Counted from the first letter of the stretch, positions 20,095-32,853 are shown. The stretch is DNA of 64,000 bases from Cordylochernes scorpioides (GCA_030710605.1 CP092884.1:23293483-23357482); one strand, 5' to 3'. Numbers and translations: made by a program. The notes: generated by a model from the letters alone, not told the origin.

Positions 20095-21394
20095 ATTATG
20101 AAAGACTATTTCTGAATCAAATAATAGACGAAAAGGATGATTTTATTGGGAATATTAAGGAGAACCTTAGTGGAAACAAGTGTTCAATTACACAGAACTT
20201 TAAAGAAGAAAATGGGTGTCTCTACAAGAAAAATCCAAATCCTGAAAGTAGGGCATGGTTGCTGGTAGTGCCAAAGAAGAAAAGGAAGGAAATTATGAGT
20301 GAATACCACAACCATATGCTGAATGGCCATCTGGGCGTCGCCAGAACCACTTACCGATTGAAGAATAAAACCAATTGGCCTTCCATGCTGAAAGATGTTT
20401 CCGAATTTGTAAAGACGTGCCACCTTTGCCAAAGTCGGAAAGTTCAAATCACTTGCCTTCTGGACTTTTACACCCTACCCCCCCTGCTAACTACCCTTTT
20501 GAAAGAATCGGAATTGACTTTGTTGGCCCCTTGCCATCAACGAAAAGAAGAAGAAAGTGGATAATTGTGTTGACTGATTATTATACCAAGTATGCTGAAA
20601 CAAAGGCAGTATCAGAAGCAACAGTGAAAGAAGTCTCTACATTTTTAATCGAACATATTATTTTACGTCACGGGGCCCCAAAATTTCTCATTAGCGATAG
20701 AGGTTTACAATTCACTAGCAATTTGATGAAGGAGGTAATGAAAATGTGCAAAGTTAAACATTGCTTCACAACGAGATACCACCCCCAGACTAACGGACTA
20801 ACGGAACGGCTAAAGAGAACTTTAATCAATATGATCAGCATGTATGTGAACACAGACCAGAAGAACTGTGACGAAATCCTCCCTTTTATCACCCACGCGT
20901 ATAATACCACGATTCAAGAAACCACAGGCTACTCTCCATTTTTTCTGTTGTTTGGAAGGGAACCCATGTCCCTCTTAGACGACGAGAATATCCCAATGGA
21001 CAGTAACATTAATGATTACGACGAATATATAGAAAATTACTCAAATAAAATTGCAAGGACCGAGACAGGTAGTCGTTAACAACACAGAGAAGACTCAGAA
21101 AAGAATGAAAAGAAACTATGACAAAAAAACACAATGAGAAAATCTATGAATCGGGACATTTAGTGGCAGTTTGGACACCAGTCAGGAAAATCGGAAAATG
21201 TGAAAAACTATTGAGAAAATATTTTGGCCCAAGTCGAATATTAAAGAAGCTGTCTAACGTAAATTACTTAATTGAGCCGAAATATAATCCTGGTCAAGAC
21301 CCATTGATTGTCCATGTCTCAAGACTCAAACCCTATTTTGAGAGAATTGATGAGGTAACTCACGAGGACGTGACGACCTCTGGAGAGGGGGAAG
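20095..21394 (+). pseudogene. Gypsy integrase remnant (frameshifted)
   Basis: It starts at the deletion joint in the pre-integrase spacer. The zinc region (HNHMLNGHLG, CHLCQSRK) is followed by a one-base loss near 20440, then GIDFVGPLPST, DRGLQFTSN, GLTERLKRT (E kept) and, after another shift near 21065, RKYFGPSRILKKL and HVSRLKPYFERIDEV. A purine-rich GGAGAGGGGGAAG precedes the 3' LTR. Confidence 0.9.
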
Positions 21395-21752
21395 TGTTGC
21401 ATCATGGCTAATGAACCTATTTTAATTCAATTTGTAATATTATTTTTCATATATATTAAATTCAAATTTATATTTATATTTATTTATTTTGTTAAACAGA
21501 ATATATGTATTATAAAAAGAATATATGTATTATAGAATCATCATTTGTATTCAGGTACACTGTGTGGCTTCACTGCTCTCTTTGATGTGAGAAATAAATA
21601 AAAGATTCTGGAGGCTATTTAAAGTAGAGTTATCTCATTATTCGCTTATATAAATTTGTAGGATGGTTGAAACACGCTCTGGTAAGATGCAAGACCCAGC
21701 ACAGGAGAGAATCAAGGTTGAAAAATCTGCCAAGCCGCAACCTGGTGCAACA
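21395..21752 (+). repeat. 3' LTR of Gypsy family B copy 2
   Basis: 358 bp, same ends as the 5' LTR. It is shorter by about 33 bp because the 5' copy carries an extra AT-rich duplication. It includes the untranslated copy of the gag start (ATGGTTGAAACACGC near 21662). Confidence 0.92.
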
Positions 21753-21973
21753 ATATATATATGAAAAATAGTAAAAATGTGATATTGTATTGGGATAAGG
21801 TGCATAAATTAAGAAATAAATAAAAAGACATATACTTATGAATGGGTATTTGAACAATTCTGGAATAATCAAAAATCAACAAAGAGTTGATATTTATTCT
21901 AATAGATGACGTCAACTATCAGCTACTTTCAGTTGCACGATAAAAATATGCCTTTTTTTCTTTCCTATATATA
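21753..21973. repeat. PLE-end-like AT-rich fragment
   Basis: ATATATGAAAAATAGTAAAA and TGGGATAAGGTGCATAAATT resemble the interior of the PLE hairpin at 17890-17960 (GTGAAAAATAGTACAAAAG, GGGTCAGGTAGAAAAATT). Weak. Confidence 0.4.
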
Positions 21974-23246
21974 CACAGTCTAGCCATAAATTCTGTTACA
22001 AACAATTTTATAAATTAAATGATTAAGAACAAAAACTAATGGAATATAAATACATATTTTATTAGCCAACAGGGCATAGATTTTAAATATATACAATCAT
22101 CCAAAATGTCCTCACTTATTTTTGACACAGGATCTCAAACGTTCGGGCCACTGATCTATGGCGGCACGCACCTTTTCTAAGGGTATTTCTTTCATTGCTC
22201 TTACCAATGTGGTTTAAATTGATCCAAATTATGATATCTTTTATAGCACACCTTCTCATCTAAATATGCCCACAAACTGTAATCAAGTGGGTTTAAATCA
22301 GGGTTTCCAGAGGGCCATTCATTGGCCTTTATGAACTCCGGAACATCCGTCTCCAACCATTGTTGAGTTGACTTAGCTTTATGAGCAGGAGCTGAATCTT
22401 GTTGAAATATCCAATGTTCCCCATTATACATTTTTGTATTCAGAGGTTTTACTATTTGTTCCAAAATATCTTCTTGATAGTTTTTAGCTGTAGTTTCTAC
22501 CCCTTTGGCACAGAAACGGAGATCTGTTACACCTTGGTAGCTAACTCTCCACCAAACCATGACAAGAAGGGTGGTGACTTTTTTCAAGTCTTCTGACTTT
22601 CAAAGAAGCTTCTAGAGAACTACGAGCATATATCCTATCATTCTGATGATTAATCTTTTCCTCGACAGTGTGTGTGTGAAATTTTCTCGTGCCACCGACC
22701 ATCATGCCGCGCCAACAACATTTTTGATCTAACTATTCTAATATCTCTAAGAGCAGGGGTTATCGAATGACCTGCGTGTCGTTTGAAAGCTCTCAGTCCA
22801 AGGACTTCGTTGATTATCCTGGAAACGGTTCTTAGAGCTAAATTTATATGCTTTGCTAAGATTCTTTCGCGAATGGCTTTTATAGCTGCTTGCGTTCATT
22901 GCACGCGCGGTCGACCAGATCTTTCAAGGTCATTTAATAGTACCAGCCTTGTTGAACCTTTCAATAGTTCGATAAGCAAATTGACGCGTAGTATTCGAAT
23001 TTTGTAATAGTTTAAAATGGATGAAGGACTTTGGCCTACCTTGTGTAAGGCTATTACAGCTATACGGTTTTCTTTAGCACCCCAATCCATTATATAAAAA
23101 AAAACAAATATATTTCGATTTTTTTTCTAAACACGTGTGCACGAGATATTCAAATAACAACTACTGTATTTTGAATACTTCACGCGATCAAATTAAAATT
23201 TTTATCACCGATTTGGTTTTGCAACAATATTTATGGCTAGACTAAG
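21974..23246 (-). mobile_element. maT-type (DD37D) mariner, 1273 bp
   Basis: Terminal inverted repeats AGTCTAGCCATAAATTCTGTT and AGTCTAGCCATAAATATTGTT (reverse) are flanked by TA. Length, TA target and the decayed transposase on the minus strand are those of a mariner element. Confidence 0.9.
22201..23090 (-). pseudogene. Mariner transposase (DD37D), frameshifted
   Basis: The N-terminal helix-turn-helix part (23090-22896: MDWGAKENRIAVIALHKVG ... RSGRPRVQ) is separated by frame breaks from the catalytic part (22587-22201). There FQQDSAPAHK supplies the second catalytic Asp and NPLDYSLW the third, 37 residues apart, which defines maT-type DD37D. The region holding the first Asp lies in the broken middle. 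Not functional. Confidence 0.85.
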
Positions 23247-24179
23247 TATATATGCGAACGTGGTCAGGATACATGCCTCTTTTGATTATATATATTTAAA
23301 TGAAGCTTCTCATTATAATTGAAAACAGAAATTTAAATTTGTATCAAATTCGTTTATTGCTTCAAAAAGAAGAGGCTTCTTAATCGTTTCCATCATAAGA
23401 AACTTAATGATTTAAACTATAAGTTAGATGTATATGTACATAAATCTATAAATTGTAAAATATGCAAATGTTAAGGAAAGTCAAACCATTTCACCAATTA
23501 ACCATGTATATAGCAAACTATTACTTCCCACCTATATATTCCGGAATGTAATAGAGAAATAATGTCTGACGTCACATTATCAGTGTAGTTATGACAAATT
23601 GTTACCTTCCAGGAACATAATATAAAAAAGATGATCGATAATGGTGAGATCAATCTTCGATTAAGATCGTTATTCCCCTGGGGTCAGAATGATCATTTGT
23701 CACTCTGCTTGTCTAGAATTCTCTATCTGTGCCAACCTCTTACAATTTTTCTAATGTCTACTTTCATTACAACCTGTTTGTTGTGTTTGTTTATCTCTCT
23801 CTCCCTATTTACCCAATTGAACGATTATTCTTTACTAGGCTCCCTATATGAGGAAATGTATAGGGACGACATCATGTAAGCGGCTCTATTACCGCACTGA
23901 GAGGAAGAAAATCCTCAAAATACTCTCGTCTGAACACAAGAAAATTCTGTGCGAATTCCTCAACATTGCCATTGAACATGTTGGGGACAAAACTGCACAA
24001 TAAGCAAGGGCTTGTCTACATTCAAGACGGCTTGTAGCGCCTGATAAGATCACAACGTCTCTTCAGAGAAGGATTCGTCTTGTGTAAATATTTTCTATTT
24101 TTAATCTTTATCACAATACTGTATTTTAATTTTACTCAAAATTTATTATTGTGCTGTTAACTAGGAGTCAATAAAGTTG
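23247..24179. other. Unassigned, with a short coding-like stretch
   Basis: 23631-23879 (+) is open with two hydrophobic segments, but the family is not recognised. 23879-24003 (+, frame KRLYYRTERKKILKILSSEH ... EHVGDKTAQ, stop) is charged and helical-looking and may be a fragment of an element protein. No firm call. Confidence 0.3.
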
Positions 24180-24460
24180 TTAATTGTCAATCCCCATTGC
24201 CGAGCCGTGCGACCCTTGCTCCGGGAGGTGTTCGTCTCCTGCGAAATGCCCCTTCAGCGTCAGCTTCCATCCCGAGGCAATAAAGCTGGAAAGTGTGGCG
24301 AAGGCTTTAACCTATAAGTAGCATCTTGGTCTTGAGTTGGGTAACGCCAGCCATCACATAGTTCTGCCCACTCTGTGGGAAAGAACTCTCGCAGTCCATC
24401 GGTGGTGAGGTCTTTCCCGCGGTGGGCGCCACCAATGAAGACCTTTTATATATTATATAT
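24180..24460 (+). other. GC-rich fragment, possibly LINE 5' part
   Basis: The composition contrasts with the AT-rich flanks. One frame reads FSVSFHPEAIKLESVAKAL and HHIVLPTLWERTLAVHRW with a few stops, so it looks like decayed coding DNA. It stands just upstream of a LINE 3' fragment. Attribution to the same LINE is inference. Confidence 0.35.
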
Positions 24461-24639
24461 GTATCTTTATCAAATATTATATATATTTACATATTTTTAT
24501 CTATATATTTAGCATTATTTAATCTTATTCGTTCAAATTTGTATATTTAACCCTATATAACCATATATTAACGATGTAATAAAGAAGTTTCAATCTCAGT
24601 CTCTCCCCAACCTTCACATCCAGTCTTTGCCCGAGACTG

Positions 24640-24905
24640 CTGAATTGCCTGTGGGTCCGGCGACTTGTCGCTAGCCCATAGGTAATGGTGATGCTTTGCT
24701 GTCATGCCTCTCATCCGGAAAGTCTTCAACCATCTACCGTGGCCTCAGGACCTGATGGATCTTCGGGCCTGTCCTTCATGACATCGCCTCAACACCTTCA
24801 GACAAATCAAGAATCTACAAGTTCTACATTGACTCTGGAAATTATCCGTGAAGATCCTCTGATTGCTCCAAGTTGGGAGAGCTTCCTCGATGGAACATAA
24901 TTGTT
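24640..24905 (+). pseudogene. LINE pol C-terminal fragment
   Basis: In one frame the DNA encodes IACGSGDLSLAHR and AVMPLIRKVFNHLPWPQDL (with stops), aligning with IACGSSDLSLGRR and AVRPVIRKVFSIIGRPTDL of the LINE at 13440-14850. It is a more decayed, independent copy. Confidence 0.7.
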
Positions 24906-25240
24906 TATATTTTCACTTTCTTTATTGTTATTAATTATTTTACTCTTTATCAAAAGTGCCAAGCCGGTACTGTAACTTATAATAGTGTTTTTTTTCTCCT
25001 ACCATTGACTTGTATGGCCTCTCTCTCCACATATACACATCTTCATCCACAGCTTGTTCATATTCCACTTCCATCAAGTCCTTTTTAACAACCATTCTGT
25101 CTATTCTTATTTTTCTCTATGCTATTTTAACCCTTTCGCGCTGCCAGAGACACTCTAGCGTGTGTTGTCAGACAGTATCGATATAATAGGAATATAATTG
25201 CCTCAGGTTTCAACATTATTTTCAACAAAGAGTTTATATA
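24906..25240. other. AT-rich, no gene recognised
   Basis: It ends in a (TA)n run at about 25236-25252 that borders the Naiad complex. Confidence 0.5.
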
Positions 25241-26671
25241 TATATATATATATAAAATGTAAATAATAAAGTTTATAAAATAAAATTTTAAATCTTAAAT
25301 ATAATTTAAAATAAGTTGATATTATAGAGTTAGTTAAGATGGATTTATATATTGATATAACTATATTTAAAACTTTTAATAATAGTAATATTTATATATA
25401 AAAAGGAAATTCTATTAGATTAGCAAGCTAAATCTAAATTAATTATATAAGATAAAAGTTGATAATTATTTTTGTGTTTAAGTTAGATGAGATTAAAAAG
25501 TTGTTTATATGTATTATATTTATATCTTATTTAGGAGAGAAAAATGTAATAAAAGTAATTATATGTTAGAATAATATGTTTTTATTTTAGATAGAAAAAA
25601 AAATTGAAAAATAAAAAGAAAATTTAACAAGAAAAGAAGATTTAACAACGTAACGTCTTTTAGCATCGGCTTTTACCCGTCATTTAGACATACTCTTAAA
25701 ATAAATATGAATAAAGAAGAGATTTATAATGATTATATATTTATTTTTTAGTAAAAGAGAGGAAAGAGATAAAGAAAGAACCATACACTTTTATTTCAAA
25801 CAGGTAGAGAATTGAAAGGGTGTTAGTATTTTTTTAGTTAATTAATAGTTTTTGTAATTTTTTTATATAATTTTTTTTTCCTATATAATTTTAGATTTTT
25901 TTTTCTAAGAGTAAGAATAATATGATATAATGCTTTTGCCTAGTTTAAGGATAGATAAACATATTTTAAATCTTTGCTTATTAGAAATTATTTTTTGGAA
26001 CCCTAATGGTAGACCAGGACATTACACAAAAGGAGATTGGAAAATCTATTGGAGAGAGAAATCTGTGGTACCAGGGCTCTTCAGATGAAAATACCACATC
26101 CCATTTCACCCTTACTTCATTATGGATTGATTTCTCTTCGACCATTAAACTGTATAATTAAATTAATATTAGATAACATAGAAGGAGGTTGTTTACTTAC
26201 TTATTCAAAGTGGCGTCTGCCGCTCCCTAGAGACAGCGCACATGTGTGGATGTAACATCTGTCTGCCAGGGACCCGCCGACATTGTTCTAAAAGTAACCT
26301 TCCCTCTTCTAGGAAATCTTATTTTTAAAATTGTTTGAAGTTAGAAAAGCTGTCAGAAAAGAATCATTAGAAATTTTAAAGATTGTGAAAATATGTATTA
26401 AAATTTTGTTTCCATTGATATAAGTTACATTTTTATTAAAATTATAAATTAATTGAATAATAAAACATTTATTATGCTTCAAATTCGTATTAAACATTTA
26501 ACAAATATTTGTTTTCCAGTTCCCTCCCACAGTAACTGGAGATCAAATTGAATGAATTTAATGCTTTATAATCGTTATCATATAATTAATATATTTAAAG
26601 TCATAGGAAATATATTCAGTAATTCTATCATTTGTTTTAGTATAAGAGTAGAATATAAGTTGTTGGTTAGA

Positions 26672-27625
26672 TTAATTGGAGAAGTTTGAAGTTTCAAAAT
26701 TATAATTATATTTATTATTGCTTAGGTATTTGTGTATTGACAGCCTATTGTAAAACTTTACTGTTTTGTATTTAAAACCATTGTTTAAATACTCTTTATT
26801 AAGATTTTTAATGTCTTTAATAAAGTCTGTTTTAATGTTGTTGATTCTATAAAATCTTAAAAATTGACCAAAATATATGCCTTTGCAGCAATTTGATGAT
26901 ATGTTGGAATTGACATTACAGAATTTAATAATTTTAAAATTATAACAATTTCTTTTGTCATATGTTCCAATTGACTTGTTTGCAAGGTTTATATTTAAGT
27001 CTAAAAAGTTAACCTCCTTGTTATTAGTTATCTTTTCATTATTTTTAAGTTTCAAATATTTAGGGTATATTTTGTAAATGACATTATTGAATTGTGGGTT
27101 ATTCAAGATAATGATGTCATCTACATAGCGGAACATATGCCAATTTACATCATTCTGTAGGAAGAACTCTCTTTCATACCAAAAAAGTAATAAGTTGGCT
27201 AGTAGAGGGCTGGATGAAGTTCCCATTGGAACACCTTTAGATTGAATGTATATTTTGTTTTTAAAATTAATATAATTAAAGTTTAAGAAGGTTTCAAGTA
27301 ATGTTTTTGCTGTTTTGTTATCTAATTTAAATGTTTTGTATTTGTTGTGAATAATTTGAATATGGAATGTTTTATCATTAATGAATTCATTTATTAAGCT
27401 GTGTATTTTATTATTAAGGTCTTCTAAACGTATGTTAGAGTAAAGATCTTCAAAATCAAATGTATGAATTGTATTGATCTTTTGTAGGTTATTTGTTAGG
27501 AAGTTAATGATTTTTTTATTAGAATCTATGAATTTATAATTATGTTTGTTAGTTATTTTATTTATTATGAATTGAAGTGTTGAAGCTAGTCTTGAATCTA
27601 TGTTTTTTTATGACTGAGTTTATTC
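26672..27625 (-). pseudogene. Naiad reverse transcriptase domain
   Basis: The open frame, read downward, includes FEDLYSNIRLEDL (motif A, about 27458), SKGVPMGTSSSPLLANLLL (motif B, about 27240), FRYVDDIIIL (motif C, YVDD at 27127-27116) and FLDLNINL, then KGIYFGQFLRFYRINNI, as in PLE/telomerase-type RTs. The frame is separated from the upstream linker by an indel at about 27610 and by a TAA at about 27740. No in-frame TGA was seen in this part, so there is no sign here of the selenocysteine use reported for some spider Naiads. Confidence 0.88.
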
Positions 27626-27740
27626 CTGATGTGATTGTTCTAAATGAGATTGGTGTTTTATGTAATTTGGGAATAATATAAAATTTCGGTATGTTTGTGT
27701 TTTTGTTGTAATTAATGATTTTTAGTGTGTTTTCTACATT

Positions 27741-28874
27741 TTAAATATCTTTTTTGATTTTAGTTTCAGTTGTTTTTATGAAAGTGTATTTACTGTTGTT
27801 ATTAATTTCATTTTTTAGAAGGTCATGATATAAGTTTTTACATATAATAGATAAATTATTTGAACATTTATCTATTGGACATATGATAAAATCCTTTTGT
27901 AAGTTTTCAAAATTGTCTTTTAAGGAATTAATTTCCGATTCATTAGGGTTTGTGTATTTTAGTGTGTTGTTATAGTATTTTTTTATTTCTTCACTTAATT
28001 TATATTTCCATTCTAGGAAAGTAAATTCAGGAATTCTGTGTTTTATACTAGTTTTATTAATGAATATATCGATGTCTTTTAATATAGATTTAATTGTATT
28101 ATTGAAATTGTGTTTGATCTGAGGTATATATTTATATCCTCTATTTAAAATGTTTTGGAGTTTTGGTTCCAAAAAAGAATAATCGCTAGTTAAAATATGT
28201 CCTGTGAATTTATATTTATCTAGAACATTGTGGCAATTACATTTAGATTTTTTAAAATTAGTTAGATTATTAATAAACGGGTTATAATTGCATAATATAC
28301 TGCCTATATTCTTGTTATATTTCCAGGTAGTTTTAAAATTTAAACCTTTTATAGGAAATAAACTGTTAATAGATTGGTCATTAAATATATCATTAAATTT
28401 GAAATGATCAAATAATTTGTTATTGAATTTAATAATAATGTTAATTTGGTTATTCTTTTGTTTAATTTTTCTGTATTTGAAGATGTCGTTTGTGATATCT
28501 GTTAATCTATTAGAAAGATTGTGAATTTTAATGTGTTCTACAAGTTTTATGAGTTTGCTATTATTTAATTTGAATAATGTTTTAATAAAATTTTCAATGA
28601 AATTTTTTGCGTACATTTTGTTTGTGTCTAATAAGTTATTAAAGTTTATGAAGCCTAATTTGTTGGTAGTTTTACCTCTGGTTTTGACTGAGTTATTATT
28701 AGAGTTATGTTTTTTGTATTTATTACTAATTTCATAGATTGATATTTCAGATGGTTGTGGTGTGTATGTGTGGTTAAGTTCGTCGTTAAGTCCATAAGGG
28801 TATAAAGTGTTGTGTTGATAAATGTAATTGTTTTCTAATAATAATCGTTGTTTTTTTGTCTTGACAAATGTCAA
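27741..28874 (-). pseudogene. Naiad linker with CxC motif and RT fingers
   Basis: 377 open codons rich in Asn, Lys and Ile. KKSKCNCHNV (codons at 28241-28233) is the CxC motif reported between EN and RT in N-terminal-EN PLEs. FPIKGLNFKTTW and TGHILTSDY surround it. The start overlaps the GIY-YIG frame: one extra A in an A-run near 28857 moves the reading frame, so the two were originally one ORF. Ends at TAA before IPKFYIIPKLHK. Confidence 0.8.
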
Positions 28875-29154
28875 GTATTTCTATCATGTAATTGTTAAAG
28901 GTATGTATTTTATTGTGTTGTTTCATGTATGTGTTACCAATTGATTTTTTGGAGTGGTTTCTATGTAAATTTATTCTTATGTTTAAAGGATTGCAAGTTT
29001 GTCCTATATATGAAAGTTGACAAGTTTGGCAAGTTAATTTATAAATAGTGTTTTCTATCTTACAACTAGGTGTTTGAAATGTGTCATGGTTCTTGAAGGT
29101 TGGGCAAGTTTGACATTTCTTATTTAGACAATTTTTAGCGAGTTTAGAGAACAT
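28786..29154 (-). pseudogene. Naiad N-terminal GIY-YIG endonuclease
   Basis: 122 codons. The Cys pairs CLNKKCQTC open the domain, then IYKLTCQTCQLSYIGQT supplies the GIY-YIG strands, RINLHRNH the Arg/His region and KQHNKIHTF the His pair. This agrees with the CCHH set of PLE endonucleases. The frame stays open upstream to about 29190 (FWVSTPS before the Met). Its position before, not after, RT is the diagnostic feature. It loses frame at the A-run near 28857. Confidence 0.85.
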
Positions 29155-29545
29155 AGAAGGGGTGCTAACCCAAAAATGTTTGTAGTTTTTTTAAAGTTTT
29201 TTAGTTTGTTATTCTTTAAAACGTTTTTTTTTATTAAAAATTATTTGCTATAGATGTTAGTTGAAATAATTAATAATTTGTTTGATAATAAATATAGATT
29301 GTTGTATGTATATCTGTAGTAATTGTAAGAATAACTAATAAAAAACATCTTTAAACTGACTAAAACACTGAGAAAAATAAAATTCTGTGAGTATTATGTG
29401 ATTATAATTACTTTTATATTTTAATCTTTCCTTTAAGATATAAATTATACCTTTTGGATATGTAAATAACAGAGTTTGTCTATTAAAAATTGAAATCTTA
29501 AATATAACTTAAAATAAGTTATTATCATAGAGCAAGCTCGTATGA
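29155..29545. other. AT-rich leader between Naiad ORF and pseudo-LTR
   Basis: Non-coding. 29490-29550 is a partial tandem copy of 29580-29650 (AATCTTAAATATAACTTAAA and the like). Confidence 0.55.
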
Positions 29546-30204
29546 ATTTATATGAAATGTAAATAATAAAGTTTATCAAATAAAATTTTAAATCTTAAAT
29601 ATAATTTAAAATAAGTTGATATTATAGAGTGAGTTAAGATGGATTTATATATTGATATAACTATATTTAAAACTTTTAATAATAGTAATATTTATATATA
29701 TAAAAAGGAAATTCTATTAGATTAGCAAGCTAAATCTAAATTAATTATATAAGATAAAAGTTGATAATTATTTTTGTGTTTAAGTTAGATGAGATTAAAA
29801 AGTTGTTTATATGTATTATATTTATATCTTATTTAGGAGAGAAAAATGTAATAAAAGTAATTATATGTTAGAATAATATGTTTTTATTTTAGATAGAAAA
29901 AAAAATTGAAAAATAAAAAGAAAATTTAACAAGAAAAGAAGATTTAACAACGTAACGTCTTTTAGCATCGGCTTTTACCCGTCATTTAGACATATTCTTA
30001 AAATAAATAGGAATAAAGAAGAGATTTATAATGATTATATATTTATTTTTTAGTAAAAGAGAGGAAAGAGATAAAGAAAGAACCATACACTTTTATTTCA
30101 AACAGGTAGAGAATTGAAAGGGTGTTAGTATTTTTTTAGTTAATTAATAGTTTTTGAAATTTTTTTATATAATTTTTTTTTTCCTATATAATTTTAGATT
30201 TTTT
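29546..30204 (-). repeat. Naiad pseudo-LTR (direct copy of the 3' end)
   Basis: Almost identical to 25253-25895, same orientation. It includes the AACAACGTAACGTCTTTTAG block and ends abruptly in a T-rich run where the inverted copy starts. Confidence 0.85.
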
Positions 30205-32016
30205 TTTTCTATATATTAATTTTAAAAACAAAATATACATTCAATCTAAAGGTGTTCCAATGGGAACTTCATCCAGCCCTCTACTAGCCAACTTATTACT
30301 TTTTTGGTATGAAAGAGAGTTCTTCCTACAGAATGATGTAAATTGGCATATGTTCCGCTATGTAGATGACATCATTATCTTGAATAACCCACAATTCAAT
30401 AATGTCATTTACAAAATATACCCTAAATATTTGAAACTTAAAAATAATGAAAAGATAACTAATAACAAGGAGGTTAACTTTTTAGACTTAAATATAAACC
30501 TTGCAAACAAGAGTCAATTGGAACATATGACAAAAGAAATTGTTATAATTTTAAAATTATTAAATTCTGTAATGTCAATTCCAACATATCATCAAATTGC
30601 TGCAAAGGCATATATTTTGGTCAATTTTTAAGATTTTATAGAATCAACAACATTAAAACAAACTTTATTAAAGACATTAAAAATCTTAATAAAGAGTATT
30701 TAAACAATGGTTTTAAATACAAAACAGTAAAGTTTTACAATAGGCTGTCAATACACAAATACCTAAGCAATAATAAATATAATTATAAATTTGAAACTTC
30801 AAACTTCTCCAATTAATCTAACCAACAACTTATATTCTACTCTTATACTAAAACAAATGATAGAATTACTGAATATATTTCCTATGACTTTAAATATATT
30901 AATTATATGATAACGATTATAAAGCATTAAATTCATTCAATTTGATCTCCAGTTACTGTGGGAGGGAACAGGAAAACAAATATAAATGAATTTGAAGCAT
31001 AATAAATGTTTTATTATTCAATTAATTTATAATTTTAATAAAAATGTAACTTATATCAATGGAAACAAAATTTTAATACATATTTTCACGATCTTTAAAA
31101 TTTCTAATGATTCTTTTCTGACAGCTTTTCTAACTTCAAACAATTTTAAAAATAAGATTTCCTAGAAGAGGGAAGGTTACTTTTAGAACAATGTCGGCGG
31201 GTCCCTGGCAGACAGATGTTACATCCACACATGTGCGCTGTCTCTAGGGAGCGGCAGACGCCACTTTGAATAAGTAAGTAAACAACCTCCTTCTATGTTA
31301 TCTAATATTAATTTAATTATACAGTTTAATGGTCGAAGAGAAATCAATCCATAATGAAGTAAGGGTGAAATGGGATGTGGTATTTTCATCTGAAGAGCCC
31401 TGGTACCACAGATTTCTCTCTCCAATAGATTTTCCAATCTCCTTTTGTGTAATGTCCTGGTCTACCATTAGGGTTCCAAAAAATAATTTCTAATAAGCAA
31501 AGATTTAAAATATGTTTATCTATCCTTAAACTAGGCAAAAGCATTATATCATATTATTCTTACTCTTAGAAAAAAAAATCTAAAATTATATAGGAAAAAA
31601 AATTATATAAAAAAATTACAAAAACTATTAATTAACTAAAAAAATACTAACACCCTTTCAATTCTCTACCTGTTTGAAATAAAAGTGTATGGTTCTTTCT
31701 TTATCTCTTTCCTCTCTTTTACTAAAAAATAAATATATAATCATTATAAATCTCTTCTTTATTCCTATTTATTTTTAGAGTATGTCTACATGAAGGGTAA
31801 AAGCCGATGCTAAAAGACGTTACGTTGTTAAATCTTCTTTTCTTGTTAAATTTTCTTTTTATTTTTCAATTTTTTTTCTATCTAAAATAAAAACATATTA
31901 TTCTAACATATAATTACTTTTATTACATTTTTATCTCCTAAATAAGATATAAATATAATACATATAAACAACTTTTTAATCATCTAACTTAAACACAAAA
32001 ATAATTATCAACTTTT
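30205..32016 (+). mobile_element. Inverted Naiad copy (RT C-terminus plus 3' UTR)
   Basis: It mirrors 27255-25452. RT at 30215-30813 (+) keeps GVPMGTSSSPLLANLL and FRYVDDIIIL, and is shifted after NLANKS by two extra bases. The 3' UTR repeats all conserved blocks (CTCCAGTTACTGTGGGAGG, CTACCATTAGGG, GACGTTACGTTG). With 25241-27255 it forms a palindrome with a roughly 3-kb loop. Confidence 0.85.
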
Positions 32017-32018
32017 AT

Positions 32019-32056
<38 letters not shown>
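32017..32056. repeat. (TA)n microsatellite
   Basis: A pure TA run at the end of the Naiad copy; start of the hammerhead element. A second run lies at 33009-33021. Confidence 0.9.
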
Positions 32057-32063
<7 letters not shown>

Positions 32064-32258
32064 AACAATATAAAAAATAAAAGATAAGTGGGTCAGGTGT
32101 TGATATTAAAAATAAAAAAGGCATCTCCTGACTACGAGCACATGTGCTTTTTAGATGGCAGAGCGCCATCTAGTGGAGCTAAAATAAACTAAACGTTTAT
32201 TTAGCTTGCTCCGTGATATTTGGCCAACCCAATTTCTTGATTTATCATGAAAAGCCAT

Positions 32259-32298
32259 CCACGAACGCGTTTCGCGCTGTTGGCGCTCGTCAGCGTGG
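32259..32298 (-). ncRNA. Hammerhead ribozyme (minus strand), family X
   Basis: Minus strand order: stem I CCACG, core CTGACGA (32293-32287), stem II GCGC-CAACA-GCGC, core GAA, stem III ACGCGT, unpaired T at the cleavage position, stem I CGTGG. All invariant core bases (C3 U4 G5 A6, G8 A9, G12 A13 A14) are present. Stem III is a self-complementary hexamer, as in PLE hammerheads that act as dimers. Confidence 0.8.
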
Positions 32299-32813
32299 AG
32301 AAGGCTGAAACCACTGCGACCAAAAAAGGTTTTTTGGTCCCAATGGCTTCTTGAGAAATCAGAAAATGGGTATTTAAGGCCAAATTTGCGTAAAGACGCT
32401 TAACACATGAAAAACAATAGAAAAAAATAAAAGATAAGTGGGTCAGGTGTTGATATTAAAAATAAAAAAGGCATCTCCTGACCACGAGCACATGTGCTTT
32501 TTAGATGGCAGAGCGCAGATAAATCAAGAAATTGGGTTGGCCAAATATCACGGAGCAAGCTAAAGAAACGTTTAGTTTATTTTTGCTCCACTAGATGGCG
32601 CTCTGCCATCTGAAGAGCACATGTGCTCGTGGTCAGGAGAGCCTTTTTTATTTTTAATATCAACACCTGGGTCACTTATCTTTTATTTTTTTCTCTTGTT
32701 TTTCATGTGTTAAGCGTCTTTACGCAAATTTGCCTTAAATACCCATTTTCTGATTTCTCAAGAAGCCATTGGGACCAAAAAATCTTTTTTGGTCGCAGTG
32801 GTTACAGCCTTCT

Positions 32814-32853
32814 CCACGCTGACGAGCGCCAACAGCGCGAAACGCGTTCGTGG
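32814..32853 (+). ncRNA. Hammerhead ribozyme (plus strand), family X
   Basis: CCACG (32814-32818), CTGACGA (32819-32825), GCGC-CAACA-GCGC (32826-32838), GAA (32839-32841), ACGCGT (32842-32847), T32848 as the residue 5' of the expected cut, CGTGG (32849-32853). It is identical in core and stems to the minus-strand copy. Confidence 0.8.

Larger units (their letters stand above)
19404..21752 (+). mobile_element. Gypsy family B copy 2, internally deleted, 2.35 kb
   Basis: Complete LTRs flank gag N-terminus joined directly to the spacer between RNase H and integrase. Protease, RT and RNase H are absent. A 4-bp ATAT duplication borders the element. It keeps LTRs, primer-binding site and polypurine tract, the parts needed for mobilisation in trans, so it may have been copied as a non-autonomous unit. 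Confidence 0.93.

Noticed and set aside
26672..29154. Selenocysteine (in-frame TGA) in the Naiad ORF
   Set aside because: Known from some spider Naiads, so I looked. The breaks seen are TAA or frameshifts, cysteines use TGT/TGC, and no SECIS-like structure was convincing. A SECISearch run would decide.
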